A DNA stretch of 64,000 nucleotides from Gemmataceae bacterium (GCA_901538445.1 LR594585.1:1007500-1071499), one strand, 5' to 3'; shown: positions 8,902 through 16,228, counted from the first letter of the stretch. Numbers and translations: made by a program. Notes: generated by a model from the sequence alone, not told the origin.

Positions 8902-8982
8902 GATGTCGTGAGATCGGGCGCAAGCGACGCTCGTCTTGCGCCCGGTTTGGTGAAATGTCGGCACCCCAACTGGAGGTGCCGC

Positions 8983-9180
8983 ATGTCCGACCTCGTTCCC
9001 CCGTCTGCCGCCCTGCTCCCGCCCGCTCCCGCTCTGCGCAAGCGCCTGGCCGTCGCGCTCCGGGAAGTCGATCTGCTCCGCCGGTTGATCCGCGCCGCCG
9101 AATCCGTGCGGCCGCTCTCCATCACCACCGCGGACCGCCTGCCCGCCCCCACCGAAGCGAAGGGGGGCACCCGTGGCTGA
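8983..9180 (+). CDS. Small hypothetical protein of the integrative element
   Basis: The product has 65 residues. The ATG at 8983 is preceded by TGGAGG (8971-8976), which favours it over the upstream frame extension. The sequence is Pro/Ala/Leu-rich, then amphipathic (LRKRLAVALREVDLLRRLIRAAE). Its end overlaps the GTG start of the HTH gene by 8 bp. Small genes of this type sit directly upstream of excisionase-like genes in planctomycete elements. A regulatory role is only a guess. Confidence 0.65.
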   Translation: MSDLVPPSAALLPPAPALRKRLAVALREVDLLRRLIRAAESVRPLSITTADRLPAPTEAKGGTRG

Positions 9181-9400
9181 TACGCTCCCCGCGACCGCGG
9201 CCGAGCAGGACACTTTTACCGTCGATCAGGTCGAGGCCGCCCGACTGACCAAGTTGAGTGCCAAGACCCTGGACCGCCTCGCCAGGCGTGGCGAGCGGGT
9301 GGGGCAACTCAAGGTCGGCCGCAGGGTGCTCTACCACCGCCCGACCCTGGAGCGCTGGGTCGAGTCGCAAATCACCGCCGCTCGTCCCGACGGGGCGTGA
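9173..9400 (+). CDS. Excisionase-like helix-turn-helix protein
   Basis: The product has 75 residues. FTVDQVEAARLTKLSAKTLDRLARRGE followed by GQLKVGRRVLYHRPTLERWVES has the layout of the MerR-like HTH_17/excisionase family: an N-terminal helix-turn-helix, then a wing with an Arg-rich turn and the YHRPTLERW end. Members act as recombination directionality factors or small regulators. Its position in the same element as a tyrosine integrase (13153-14421) supports the Xis role. The GTG start overlaps the upstream gene. Confidence 0.8.
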   Translation: MADTLPATAAEQDTFTVDQVEAARLTKLSAKTLDRLARRGERVGQLKVGRRVLYHRPTLERWVESQITAARPDGA

Positions 9401-9437
9401 GCGGCGAACGGACGTGAACCACACCCCCGGAAGCACC

Positions 9438-9466
9438 GCGGGCCGACCCCGAGAAGGTCGGCCCGC
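9438..9466. terminator. 11-bp GC hairpin after the excisionase-like gene
   Basis: GCGGGCCGACC (9438-9448) pairs perfectly with 9456-9466 across a 7-base loop. It lies 38 bp after the HTH stop and 41 bp before the next ATG. There is no U tract. It may be an attenuator or Rho-independent-like stop between the two transcripts. Confidence 0.4.
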
Positions 9467-9506
9467 GCAGTGGTGACACCGGGCTGTCACACAGGAACTT
9501 GAACCC

Positions 9507-9896
9507 ATGTTTAACGTACCAGCGGCTGCCCCGCCGTGCAACGGGGCCGCGGGCGACTTCGTTCTTCCGTTCGGGAGGCACAGGGGCCAGCGACTCACCG
9601 ACGTGCCCGCCGACTACTTGCAGTGGGTGTTTGACTCCCCGAGGACGAGTGCGGAGCTGAAGCAGATCATCTCCGCGTTCCGCGAGATCGATGTCGATGA
9701 GGACGCCACCGAGCCCGAGCCCACCACCGCCGCCACGGCGCTGCCCCTGGTCACGTGGCTGTGGGAACAGGAGGTGCAGAAGCGGCACCGGCTCGACGAC
9801 GCGGCCCGCAAGGTCGTCGCCGATGGGCTGGCGGTGTTGAAGCAGATCTGCTCCGTGTTCACGCGGAAGCCGTGGGCGGAAGGGGGGACCGCATGA
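9507..9896 (+). CDS. DUF3820/QSregVF-like domain protein
   Basis: The product has 129 residues. Residues 18-45 (FVLPFGRHRGQRLTDVPADYLQWVF) match the small DUF3820 (putative quorum-sensing-regulated virulence factor) fold, often attached to nucleic-acid enzymes in phages and elements. The C-terminal half is helical (WLWEQEVQKRHRLDDAARKVVADGL). The stop overlaps the next start (ATGA), so it is coupled to the primase-like gene and likely serves replication of the element. Confidence 0.7.
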   Translation: MFNVPAAAPPCNGAAGDFVLPFGRHRGQRLTDVPADYLQWVFDSPRTSAELKQIISAFREIDVDEDATEPEPTTAATALPLVTWLWEQEVQKRHRLDDAARKVVADGLAVLKQICSVFTRKPWAEGGTA

Positions 9897-12685
9897 GCGC
9901 CCCCGAACTCCTGCCCCAGCACCTCCGCGAACTTGAGGGGTCCGGCCTCACCCGCGGCACCATCGCCGCGAACGGCGTGTACTCCGAGAGTGACCCGGCG
10001 AGGGTCGCTGAACTGTTGAACTGGAGCGGCCCCCGGGCAGAGTCCCGGGCGAAGGCGCTCGGCCCGGTGCTGGTGTTCCCGCACTTTGACCGCGGCGGCG
10101 ACCCGATGGGGCACGCCGTGGTGAAGCCGGACGCGCCCCGGCCCCGGAAGGGGAAGCCCGGCAAGGCGATCAAGTACGAAAACCCGCGGAGGAAGCCGAA
10201 CCGGGTGTACATCCCGGCCGCCGCCCGGCCCGTGCTCGAACAACCGACCGCGGACGTGTTCATCACGGAGGGGGCCAAGAAGGCGCTCTCCGCGACCCAG
10301 CACGGGTTCCCGACCCTCTCGCTCCAGGGGACGTGGAACTGGTGCCAGCCGCGGCCGAAGCGGAACGGGAAGAAGGTCGGGCCGTTCCGCCTGATACCCG
10401 ACCTGGCACTCGTCCCGCTGGCGGGCCGGACGGTTCGCATCTGCTACGACTCGGACGCGGCCACGAACCCGAGCGTGCTCACCGCTGAGAAGCAACTCGC
10501 GGCGGCGCTGAGGCGGGCCGGGGCGACGGTCCGGATCGTCCGCTTGCCTCCGGAACCGGATGGGTCCAAGAACGGGCTCGACGACTTCCTCGTCCGGCAC
10601 GGGGCCAACGCGTTCCGCGAGCTACTGGCCGTCCAAGAGCCGGCCGGCGAGGCGGGACCGAAGAAGGTGATCCGTGACAACGGCGAGCCGGTCCTCAACG
10701 ACCCCGCGGAACTGGACCGGGTTGCCGGCCTCGCGGTCAACGACAAGGAAGGGTTTGCGGCGTTCCGGGCCGCGTTCCGGAAGCGCGGCGGCAGCGTCCG
10801 CGACCTGGACAAGGCGATCGAGGAGCGGGTGTCCGCGCTCCGGCGGCAGCGGCAGGAGGACCGTCGCCATGAGCGGGCCGCCGCGGAAGAGGCCGGGTCC
10901 GCCCCGGCGTGCCCGTACTACGAGCGGAACGGCGTGGTCTACAAGTTGGTGCCGACCAAGGAGGGCGAGACCGAGGTCGCGCTCTCGAACTTCGTCGCGA
11001 CCATCACGCAGGTCACGACCAGGGACGACGGGGCCGAGCGTCGCGTGTTCTTCACCGTCGAGGGCCGGACCGCCACGGGGCGTTCGCTCCCGGCCACGGA
11101 GGTCCCCACGGCCGAGTTCAACGACATGAAGTGGGTGCCGTCTGCGTGGGGCAACAGCGCGGTGATCTACGCCGGGTCGAAGGTCCGAGAGGAGTTCCGG
11201 ACCGCCACGCAACTGCTCAGCGGGAACCCGGTCGAGCAGTTGAAGTTCGGGCACACCGGCTGGCGGGAAATCAACGGCGCGTGGCGGTACTTGCACGCGG
11301 GCGGCAGCATCGGAGCCGGCGACGGGGCGGGCGTGGCAGTGGACCTTGCCGGCTCGCTCGCCCGGTACGTCCTGCCCGAGCCGCCCACCGGGCGCGACCT
11401 CGTGGCCGCGGTCCGGGCGCTGCTGTCGCTGTTCAACAAGACGGAGCCGCTGGCCCCGGACCGCGTGACGGTTCCGGTGTTCGGGGCGGTGTTCCGGGCC
11501 GTGCTGGGCGGCACCATCGATTTCGGGCTCCTCATTTTCGGCCGCACCAGCGTGTTCAAGAGCGAGGTCGCGACCCTCGGGCAGCAGTGCATGGGGCAGG
11601 GGTTCGATAGCCGGAGCCTGCCCGGGAACTGGGCGTCCACGGTGAACGCGCTCGAACACGCGGCGTTCACCGCGAAGGACGCTCCGCTGGTGATCGACGA
11701 CTTCAACCCGACCGGGGCCGCGGACCCCGCGAAGCTCCACGCCGCCGCCGACCGGCTGTTCCGGGCCGCGGGGAACGGCGTCGGCCGCGGCCGACTCAAC
11801 GCGGACCTGACCGCCCGCCCCGACCGACCGCCCCGCGGGCTGATCATCTGCACCGGCGAGGACGTGCCCCGCGGGCACAGCCTGCGGGGCCGGCTCCCGG
11901 TCGTCGAGGTGAAGCCCGGGGACGTGAACGTCGCGGTGCTGACCCGGTGCCAGCGGGACGCGGCCGCGGGGCTGTTCGTAGCCGCCACGGCCGGGTTCCT
12001 CAAGTGGCTCGCGCCCGATTACGGCGCGACGCTGGCCGGGCTGCCAGCGGCTCGGACCGCCGAGCGGGACGGGTTCGCGTCCGCGGCCCCGCACGGGCGC
12101 ACCCCCGGTGCGTGCGGCGACCTTATACTCGGGTGGAAGCGATTCTTGACGTTCGCCCGGGAGGTCAACGCGATCTCGGTCGAGCAGGAGGGGGCGCTCT
12201 TGGCCCGCGTTCGGGCCGCCCTCTTCGAACTCGCCGACGCCCAGGCCGAGCACCTCCACGCGGCCGACCCCACCGAGCAGTTCCTGGCCCTGCTCCCCGC
12301 GCTCCTCGCGGCCAAGGAAGCGCATCTCGAAGCCCTCTCGGGCGGGCACCCCGAGGGACTGCACGAGACGACCGGTTGGGCAGTCATCGCGGGAGACTGG
12401 AAGGGGCTCGGGCCACGGGTCGGGTGGATTGACGCGAACTTCGTGTACCTGATGCCGGACGCGGTGTACGCGGTGGTCCAGCGGCTCGCGACAGCCCAGA
12501 AGCAGCCCCTGACCATGACGCCCCGCACGCTGTGGGCACGTCTCCACGAAAAGGGCTCCTTGCTCACGGGTGAGGTCCGCGGCGGCAAGACCCGCCACAC
12601 GCTCCGGGTTTCCATCAAGGGCAACCGCATCGAGGTACTGAGGTTCCCCCGCTGTTCCATCTGGCCTGTTGAGGCCGCGGGGTGA
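9893..12685 (+). CDS. DUF3854-type primase/helicase-like replication protein
   Basis: The product has 930 residues. The ATG at 9893 overlaps the previous stop, and the 46 codons of open frame before it translate to shadow sequence. Residues 1-250 show the DUF3854 TOPRIM-like arrangement: LLPQHLRELEGSGL, VLVFPHFDRGGDPMGHAVVKPD, ADVFITEGAKKALSATQHGF, then RTVRICYDSDAATNPSV and NGLDDFLVRHG. Residues about 470-700 look like a DUF927-style ATPase region, with LIFGRTSVFKSEVATLGQQ as a Walker-A-like loop and PLVIDDFNPTG as a Walker-B-like strand. The usual GKS triplet is not clear (FKSE), so the loop is atypical. It is probably the element's own replication initiator. Confidence 0.8.
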   Translation: MSAPELLPQHLRELEGSGLTRGTIAANGVYSESDPARVAELLNWSGPRAESRAKALGPVLVFPHFDRGGDPMGHAVVKPDAPRPRKGKPGKAIKYENPRRKPNRVYIPAAARPVLEQPTADVFITEGAKKALSATQHGFPTLSLQGTWNWCQPRPKRNGKKVGPFRLIPDLALVPLAGRTVRICYDSDAATNPSVLTAEKQLAAALRRAGATVRIVRLPPEPDGSKNGLDDFLVRHGANAFRELLAVQEPAGEAGPKKVIRDNGEPVLNDPAELDRVAGLAVNDKEGFAAFRAAFRKRGGSVRDLDKAIEERVSALRRQRQEDRRHERAAAEEAGSAPACPYYERNGVVYKLVPTKEGETEVALSNFVATITQVTTRDDGAERRVFFTVEGRTATGRSLPATEVPTAEFNDMKWVPSAWGNSAVIYAGSKVREEFRTATQLLSGNPVEQLKFGHTGWREINGAWRYLHAGGSIGAGDGAGVAVDLAGSLARYVLPEPPTGRDLVAAVRALLSLFNKTEPLAPDRVTVPVFGAVFRAVLGGTIDFGLLIFGRTSVFKSEVATLGQQCMGQGFDSRSLPGNWASTVNALEHAAFTAKDAPLVIDDFNPTGAADPAKLHAAADRLFRAAGNGVGRGRLNADLTARPDRPPRGLIICTGEDVPRGHSLRGRLPVVEVKPGDVNVAVLTRCQRDAAAGLFVAATAGFLKWLAPDYGATLAGLPAARTAERDGFASAAPHGRTPGACGDLILGWKRFLTFAREVNAISVEQEGALLARVRAALFELADAQAEHLHAADPTEQFLALLPALLAAKEAHLEALSGGHPEGLHETTGWAVIAGDWKGLGPRVGWIDANFVYLMPDAVYAVVQRLATAQKQPLTMTPRTLWARLHEKGSLLTGEVRGGKTRHTLRVSIKGNRIEVLRFPRCSIWPVEAAG

Positions 12686-12690
12686 CCGCT

Positions 12691-12795
12691 TGGGACACTT
12701 TCCGAGTGCGTCTGGGCCGGCCGGGCGCATGCGCATCGGCACAGTGTCCCCGCGCAACGGGCTACCTAATAGCGACTTGTTCAACCTGGGACACT
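12691..12795 (+). repeat. Three TGGGACACT-type sites
   Basis: TGGGACACT occurs at 12691-12699 and 12787-12795. Its inverse AGTGTCCC is at 12743-12750, with spacings of about 44-52 bp. All lie in the 142-bp gap between the primase gene and the next ATG. Such arrays suit initiator, excisionase or integrase arm binding. This is seen in sequence; the function is inference. Confidence 0.4.
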
Positions 12796-12827
12796 CGGGA
12801 CGCTTTTCCATCACCCAGAGAGGCATC

Positions 12828-13076
12828 ATGCACGGAAACGAATCAGACACGTCATGGAATGAGCCGCTCGCGGTCGCGCTAATGGTCGAAGCGGACAGCT
12901 TGGTCGAGGGACTCGGCGTCAGCGGCCTGGACCCGGAGATAGTCGCGTGCGCCGGCGAGGTCGTCGCGGCCCACAAGCGGCGGGACATGGCGAGCGTGAC
13001 GGTCGCCTGTCGGATGGTCTGCGAGAGGGCACGGGCGCTGGCGAACCCGAAGGCTCTCACCAGATCCCCGGCGTGA
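12828..13076 (+). CDS. Small hypothetical protein of the integrative element
   Basis: The product has 82 residues from the ATG at 12828, preceded by AGAGAGGC. It is an acidic helical protein (EPLAVALMVEADSLVEGLGVSGLDPEIVACAGEVVAAHKRRD). I see no known motif. It lies between the replication gene and the integrase on the same strand and may belong to that transcript. Confidence 0.6.
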   Translation: MHGNESDTSWNEPLAVALMVEADSLVEGLGVSGLDPEIVACAGEVVAAHKRRDMASVTVACRMVCERARALANPKALTRSPA

Positions 13077-13152
13077 TTTTGGTGCGGGCTCGCTTCGTGG
13101 CTATTCGCTCGCGTTGGTGATACACTCGCCCTACGTTCGGAAGGAGCCTTGC

Positions 13153-14421
13153 ATGGCCAGCATCAGTCGCGACGCGAACGGGACCACACGCATCCAAGTG
13201 ATCGTCGCCGGAAAGCGCCGGACGATCCGCCTGGGCACGGTCCCGAAGAAGACCGCCGAGACGGTAAAGCTCCGCGTCGAGATGCTGGCCGCCGCGGTCG
13301 CCACTCGCACCCCGATCGACGCCGAGACCGCCCAGTGGGTCGGCAGCGTGGACGACGCCCTGGCCTCCAAACTCGCCGCCGCGGACCTCGTCCCGAAGCG
13401 CGACGGCGTGCGGGCCGTCGGGGTGAAAGAGTTCTGCACGAACTACGTCGCGGGCCGTCCGGACGTGGCGTCCAACACCCGGCGGAACCTGCTCCAGGCC
13501 ACCCGCTACCTGGCCGAGTTCTTCGGGGCCGGCCGCATGGTGACGGCGATCACGGCCGGCGACGCCTCGCGGTTCGCCGCTCACATGCGTGCCAACTACG
13601 CCCCGGCGACCGCGAACCGCACCATCGTTCACGCGAAGCAGTTCTTCAAGGCCGCCGAGCGGGACGAGTTGATCGAGCGGAGCCCGTTCCGGGACGAGAA
13701 GGGCGGGAGCATGACGAACCCCGACCGGATGCACTTCGTGACCCCCGAGCAGACGGCCGCCCTGTTAGACGCCTGCCCGGCCGGGGAGTGGCGGTTGATC
13801 GTCGCGCTGGCCCGGTACGGCGGGCTGCGCACCCCGTCGGAGCACCTCGCCCTGACGTGGGGGGACGTGGACTGGGAGCGGGAGCGGTTCCTCGTCCGCT
13901 CGCCCAAGACGGGGTTGCGCTGGGTGCCGCTGTTCCCCGAGCTGCGGCCCCACTTCGACGAGGCGTTCGCACGGGCCGAGGAGGGGGCGACCCACGTCGT
14001 CGCCCGGACCCGCGACGCCGGCGCGAACTGGCGCACCACGTTCAACAAGATCGTGGTGCGGGCCGGGCTCCTGCCGTGGGCGAAGCCGTTCCAGAACCTG
14101 CGTGCGAGTCGGGAGACGGAACTGGCCCGGACGTACCCGTTGCACGTCGTCGTGAGTTGGATCGGGAACAGCGTCCCGGTCGCCGCGAAGCACTACTTGC
14201 AGGTGACCGACGAGGACTTCGAGCGGGCGGTGAAGGGCGGCGCACGGGACGGCGCAGATTGCGGCGCAGACAGGAGCGGACGCGAGTGGACCGGACGGGA
14301 CGAATCCCACGCCTCGACTACGAAACCAAGCGTTTTGTCCGCTCCGGTCCCGTCGGGTCTTGTGGTGTCTTCTTGTCCAGTACCCCGAGAAGGAGTCGAA
14401 CCTTCCGGCCGGGTTTCGTAA
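13153..14421 (+). CDS. Tyrosine recombinase (phage-type integrase)
   Basis: The product has 422 residues, start ATG 13153 after AAGGAG (13141-13146). There is an N-terminal arm/core-binding region (residues about 90-190, SNTRRNLLQATRYLAEFFG), then the catalytic domain. The first Arg lies in LARYGGLRTPSEHLALTW, a Lys in SPKTGLRWVPL, LRASRETELA carries the second Arg, and AAKHYLQV holds the nucleophilic Tyr. The usual His-x-x-Arg box is altered (QNLRAS), a variation known in planctomycete integrases. The last 13 codons lie inside the minus-strand tRNA-Arg(ACG), a classic arrangement for elements integrated at a tRNA 3' end. I did not find the second att copy. Confidence 0.9.
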   Translation: MASISRDANGTTRIQVIVAGKRRTIRLGTVPKKTAETVKLRVEMLAAAVATRTPIDAETAQWVGSVDDALASKLAAADLVPKRDGVRAVGVKEFCTNYVAGRPDVASNTRRNLLQATRYLAEFFGAGRMVTAITAGDASRFAAHMRANYAPATANRTIVHAKQFFKAAERDELIERSPFRDEKGGSMTNPDRMHFVTPEQTAALLDACPAGEWRLIVALARYGGLRTPSEHLALTWGDVDWERERFLVRSPKTGLRWVPLFPELRPHFDEAFARAEEGATHVVARTRDAGANWRTTFNKIVVRAGLLPWAKPFQNLRASRETELARTYPLHVVVSWIGNSVPVAAKHYLQVTDEDFERAVKGGARDGADCGADRSGREWTGRDESHASTTKPSVLSAPVPSGLVVSSCPVPREGVEPSGRVS

Positions 14422-14449
14422 ACCCAGCGCCGAATCCGTCGGTCGGGGC
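14382..14449 (-). tRNA. tRNA-Arg(ACG)-like, 68 nt, reduced D arm
   Basis: The acceptor (GCCCCGA with TCGGGGT), anticodon arm (TGGGT-TTACGAA-ACCCG) and T arm (GAAGG-TTCGACT-CCTTC) pair well. Only 16 nt lie between the acceptor and anticodon stems, so the D arm is at most 3 bp with a 6-nt loop, and one pair is mismatched. No CCA is encoded. The integrase gene ends inside it. It may be non-functional or unusual. Confidence 0.6.
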
Positions 14450-14456
14450 GCGCAGT

Positions 14457-14524
14457 TCTCCGTACAGGAGTCGAACCTGTCAACCGGGCTTCGGAAACCC
14501 AGCGCCGCGTCCGGCGGACGGAGA
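14457..14524 (-). tRNA. tRNA-Arg(CCG)-like, 68 nt, reduced D arm
   Basis: The acceptor TCTCCGT/ACGGAGA, anticodon arm with loop TTCCGAA, and T arm ACAGG/CCTGT are all paired. The D arm is only GCC-GGACGC-GGC. It shares this short D arm and the 68-nt length with its neighbour, so the feature is not random decay of one gene. Confidence 0.6.
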
Positions 14525-14607
14525 GCAGTGAGTGCGGAACGTGGAGTTCGGAGTGCGGAATGACGAGCGCAGGGCGCTCCGTTCCGCGTTCCGCACTTCA
14601 AGTCAGT
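14525..14607. repeat. GAGTGCGGAAT-type palindromic spacer in the tRNA array
   Basis: Several GTGCGGAAC/GTGCGGAAT words on one side and their complements (CGTTCCGC, TTCCGCACTT) on the other give an imperfect long hairpin between tRNA-Arg(CCG) and tRNA-Pro. Confidence 0.65.
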
Positions 14608-14680
14608 CGGGAAGACAGGAGTCGAACCTGCGTTCTCGTGCTTCCGACGCACGCGACCACTCCACCTGGTCCACTTCCCG
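14608..14680 (-). tRNA. tRNA-Pro(CGG)
   Basis: It has 73 nt. The acceptor CGGGAAG/CTTCCCG has the C1-G72 pair typical of bacterial tRNA-Pro. D stem GACC/GGTC, anticodon stem CGTGC/GCACG with loop GTCGGAA, and T stem GCAGG/CCTGT are all regular. Confidence 0.88.
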
Positions 14681-14712
14681 AAGTTGCCCACGCGAGTCCC
14701 GGGAGCGGGTGA

Positions 14713-14783
14713 AAGTACGACCGGATTCGCACCGGCAACTTCCCGCTTAGAAAGCGAGTGCTCTACTATTGAGCTACGTGTGT
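14713..14783 (-). tRNA. tRNA-Arg(TCT)-like with broken acceptor stem
   Basis: The D stem GCTC/GAGC, anticodon stem CTCGC/GCGGG with loop TTTCTAA, and T stem GCCGG/CCGGT are good. The acceptor ACACACG against CGTACTT has three consecutive mismatches at the distal part. It is either a pseudo-tRNA or one needing editing or alternative pairing. Confidence 0.55.
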
Positions 14784-14810
14784 ACGCCCCCGTTGTTGGG
14801 CGCGGGCAGA

Positions 14811-14881
14811 GCGTCCGGCGGGGTTCGAACCCGCGCGACCTGGGTGGAAACCAGGCAGGCTACCGTTGACCTCACGAACGC
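14811..14881 (-). tRNA. tRNA-Gly(TCC)
   Basis: It has 71 nt. The acceptor GCGTTCG/CGGACGC, anticodon stem CCTGG/CCAGG with loop TTTCCAC, T stem GCGGG/CCCGC, and a D arm with GG in the loop all pair. Confidence 0.88.
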
Positions 14882-14888
14882 TTCTTTC

Positions 14889-14968
14889 GAGTGCGGAATG
14901 AGGAGTGCGGAACGCGGAATGAAGCCGGTGCCTCCGGTCTTCAATTCCGCACTCCTCATTCCGCACTC
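14889..14968. repeat. 24-bp perfect inverted repeat spacer in the tRNA array
   Basis: Positions 14889-14912 (beginning GAGTGCGGAATGAGGAGTGC) are exactly complementary to 14945-14968, with a 32-base loop. It lies between tRNA-Gly and tRNA-Phe. Related single-sided copies occur at 15056-15108 and an imperfect pair at 15181-15282. Confidence 0.85.
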
Positions 14969-14983
14969 CGCATTCGACCGAGT

Positions 14984-15055
14984 CCCGGCGGCCGGAGTCG
15001 AACCGGCTCCTCCGCGTTTTCAGCACGGCGCTTCAACCGTGTTAGCTTCACCGGG
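14984..15055 (-). tRNA. tRNA-Phe(GAA)
   Basis: It has 72 nt. The acceptor CCCGGTG/CGCCGGG, 3-bp D stem GCT/AGC, anticodon stem CCGTG/CGCGG with loop CTGAAAA, and T stem GCCGG/CCGGC pair, with one G-T in the acceptor and one in the anticodon stem. Confidence 0.85.
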
Positions 15056-15108
15056 GTGTTTCTCTTCATTCCCCATTCCGCGTTCCGCACTCCGCGTTCC
15101 GAGGAAGT

Positions 15109-15180
15109 GCCCCGCCAGGGGATCGAACCCTGCGTCTGCCGGTTAAAAGCCGGCGGCTTCGCCATTGAAGCGTGCGGGGC
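15109..15180 (-). tRNA. tRNA-Lys(TTT)
   Basis: It has 72 nt. The acceptor GCCCCGC/GCGGGGC, D stem GCTT/AAGC, anticodon stem GCCGG/CCGGC with loop CTTTTAA, and T stem CAGGG/CCCTG are all perfectly paired. Confidence 0.9.
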
Positions 15181-15282
15181 CGTTGGAGTTCGGAACGCGG
15201 AGTGTGGAATGCGGAATCAAGAACGCCGCGTCGGCCTTCATTCCGAGTTCCGCACTCCGAACTCCGCACTTCCGACCCAGGT
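15181..15282. repeat. Imperfect inverted-repeat spacer of the GAGTGCGGAAT family
   Basis: Between tRNA-Lys and tRNA-Gln(TTG), GGAGTTCGGA and GGAGTGTGGAATGCGGAAT words are answered by ATTCCGAGTTCCGCACTCC and GAACTCC. It is the same word family as the other spacers. Confidence 0.6.
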
Positions 15283-15357
15283 TCCGGGAGCTGGAATCGA
15301 ACCAGCGGCCTCCCGCTTCAAAGGCGGGGAACGGATACCAGCACCGAATATCCCGGA
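15283..15357 (-). tRNA. tRNA-Gln(TTG)
   Basis: It has 75 nt. The acceptor TCCGGGA/TCCCGGA is perfect, the anticodon stem CCCGC/GCGGG has loop CTTTGAA, and the T stem is GCTGG/CCAGC. The D arm has a 3-bp stem. It is similar in sequence to the Gln(CTG) gene beside it. Confidence 0.87.
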
Positions 15358-15372
15358 GCACACCGACCGAGT

Positions 15373-15446
15373 TGCCGGGGCTGGAATCGAACCAGCGTCG
15401 TCCACCTTCAGAGGGTGGCATCAGTACCAGCACTGAATCCCCGGCA
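15373..15446 (-). tRNA. tRNA-Gln(CTG)
   Basis: It has 74 nt. The acceptor TGCCGGG/CCCGGCA, D stem TCAG/CTGA, anticodon stem CCACC/GGTGG with loop CTCTGAA, and T stem GCTGG/CCAGC are all paired. Confidence 0.88.
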
Positions 15447-15459
15447 GGGGGTGGACAGC

Positions 15460-15530
15460 AGCGGCGGTAGGAATCGAACCTACACAGGGCGCCTTAACAG
15501 GGCGCTGCCTTACCATTCGGCCACACCGCT
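15460..15530 (-). tRNA. tRNA-Asn(GTT)
   Basis: It has 71 nt. The acceptor AGCGGTG/CGCCGCT, D stem GCC/GGC, anticodon stem GCGCC/GGCGC with loop CTGTTAA, and T stem GTAGG/CCTAC all pair. It is the promoter-proximal member of the array. Confidence 0.9.
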
Positions 15531-15559
15531 GGGTGTGAATCTGTGACGGTGGAAACGGA

Positions 15560-15598
15560 CCGGGGCCGGGCGCACCTTGCGGCAACGCCCGGCCCCGG
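15560..15598. terminator. 13-bp GC hairpin upstream of the tRNA array
   Basis: CCGGGGCCGGGCG (15560-15572) pairs with 15586-15598 across a 13-base loop. There is no U tract on either strand. It separates the tRNA array from the 600-bp region leading to the YTV gene. Between it and 16228 I see only the palindrome at 15838-15905; the frames open there translate to low-complexity sequence. Confidence 0.35.
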
Positions 15599-15837
15599 GA
15601 GTGGTCCCGATGGTGCCCGCGCGTCACCCGGTGGGGGTGCGTTGATTGAACGGCCGGAACCCGAACCCGCGCCGCTGTTGCGGCCGCGGCGTCGTGGGTC
15701 GCGTCGGCTGTTTGGGGAACCGGGTCATGGCTGCACTCGGCGTGAGGGGTGTGTTCACAGTGATAGACGCACGAGACCGCCGGTGGTTCGCGCCGCCGCG
15801 CGGAATTTTGCGGAGCGGGGTGGGCGGCGTCTGCGAC

Positions 15838-15905
15838 CGGGCGAACTCTCAGCGCCAGCGAGGGGGTTGCGCCTCACCCCCTCGCTGGCGCTGAGAGTTC
15901 GCCCG
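15838..15905. repeat. REP-like inverted pair, GGCGAAC type
   Basis: A perfect 30-bp stem (15838-15867 with 15876-15905) and 8-base loop. The unit is GGCGAAC, CTCAGCGCCAGCGAG, then GGGGGT. The same unit in opposite arrangement (arms swapped) forms 25855-25932. It is intergenic, about 320 bp upstream of the YTV gene. Confidence 0.85.
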
Positions 15906-16228
15906 ACCCGTTCCCGCTCCCAGGACCGTCGCGGCACCGCCCCGGAACTTGATCCCTTCTCTTCCGAATTGTTCCCGCCGCTCGCGTGCGGCCTGCGTGA
16001 CCGGCACCGGCGCGCCGCACGGCCCGACCCGCACACCGCTCGCAACCGCCCGCGGCCGCACGCTCGCGCCCACCGGAGCGCCGCAGGCCGCCGGACCGGT
16101 GCGAGCGGCCCGCGCCCGTCATCTGGCCAATCCGCACGCACCGATACCACTGTCAACGAGCCGCAAGGACGCACCGACCCCCGGTCGGGCTCGTGACACG
16201 CGACCGGGACTGCAAGGAGGCCCCGACC

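Noticed and set aside
10622-13060. 812-codon minus-strand frame opposite the primase gene
   Set aside because: Composition and lack of motifs mark it as a shadow. The plus-strand gene has recognisable domains and coupled starts.
14382-15540. CRISPR array, suggested by regularly spaced similar blocks
   Set aside because: The blocks fold as tRNAs with different anticodons, and the spacers are palindromic rather than unique. No cas genes are present. I saw no CRISPR elsewhere in the window.
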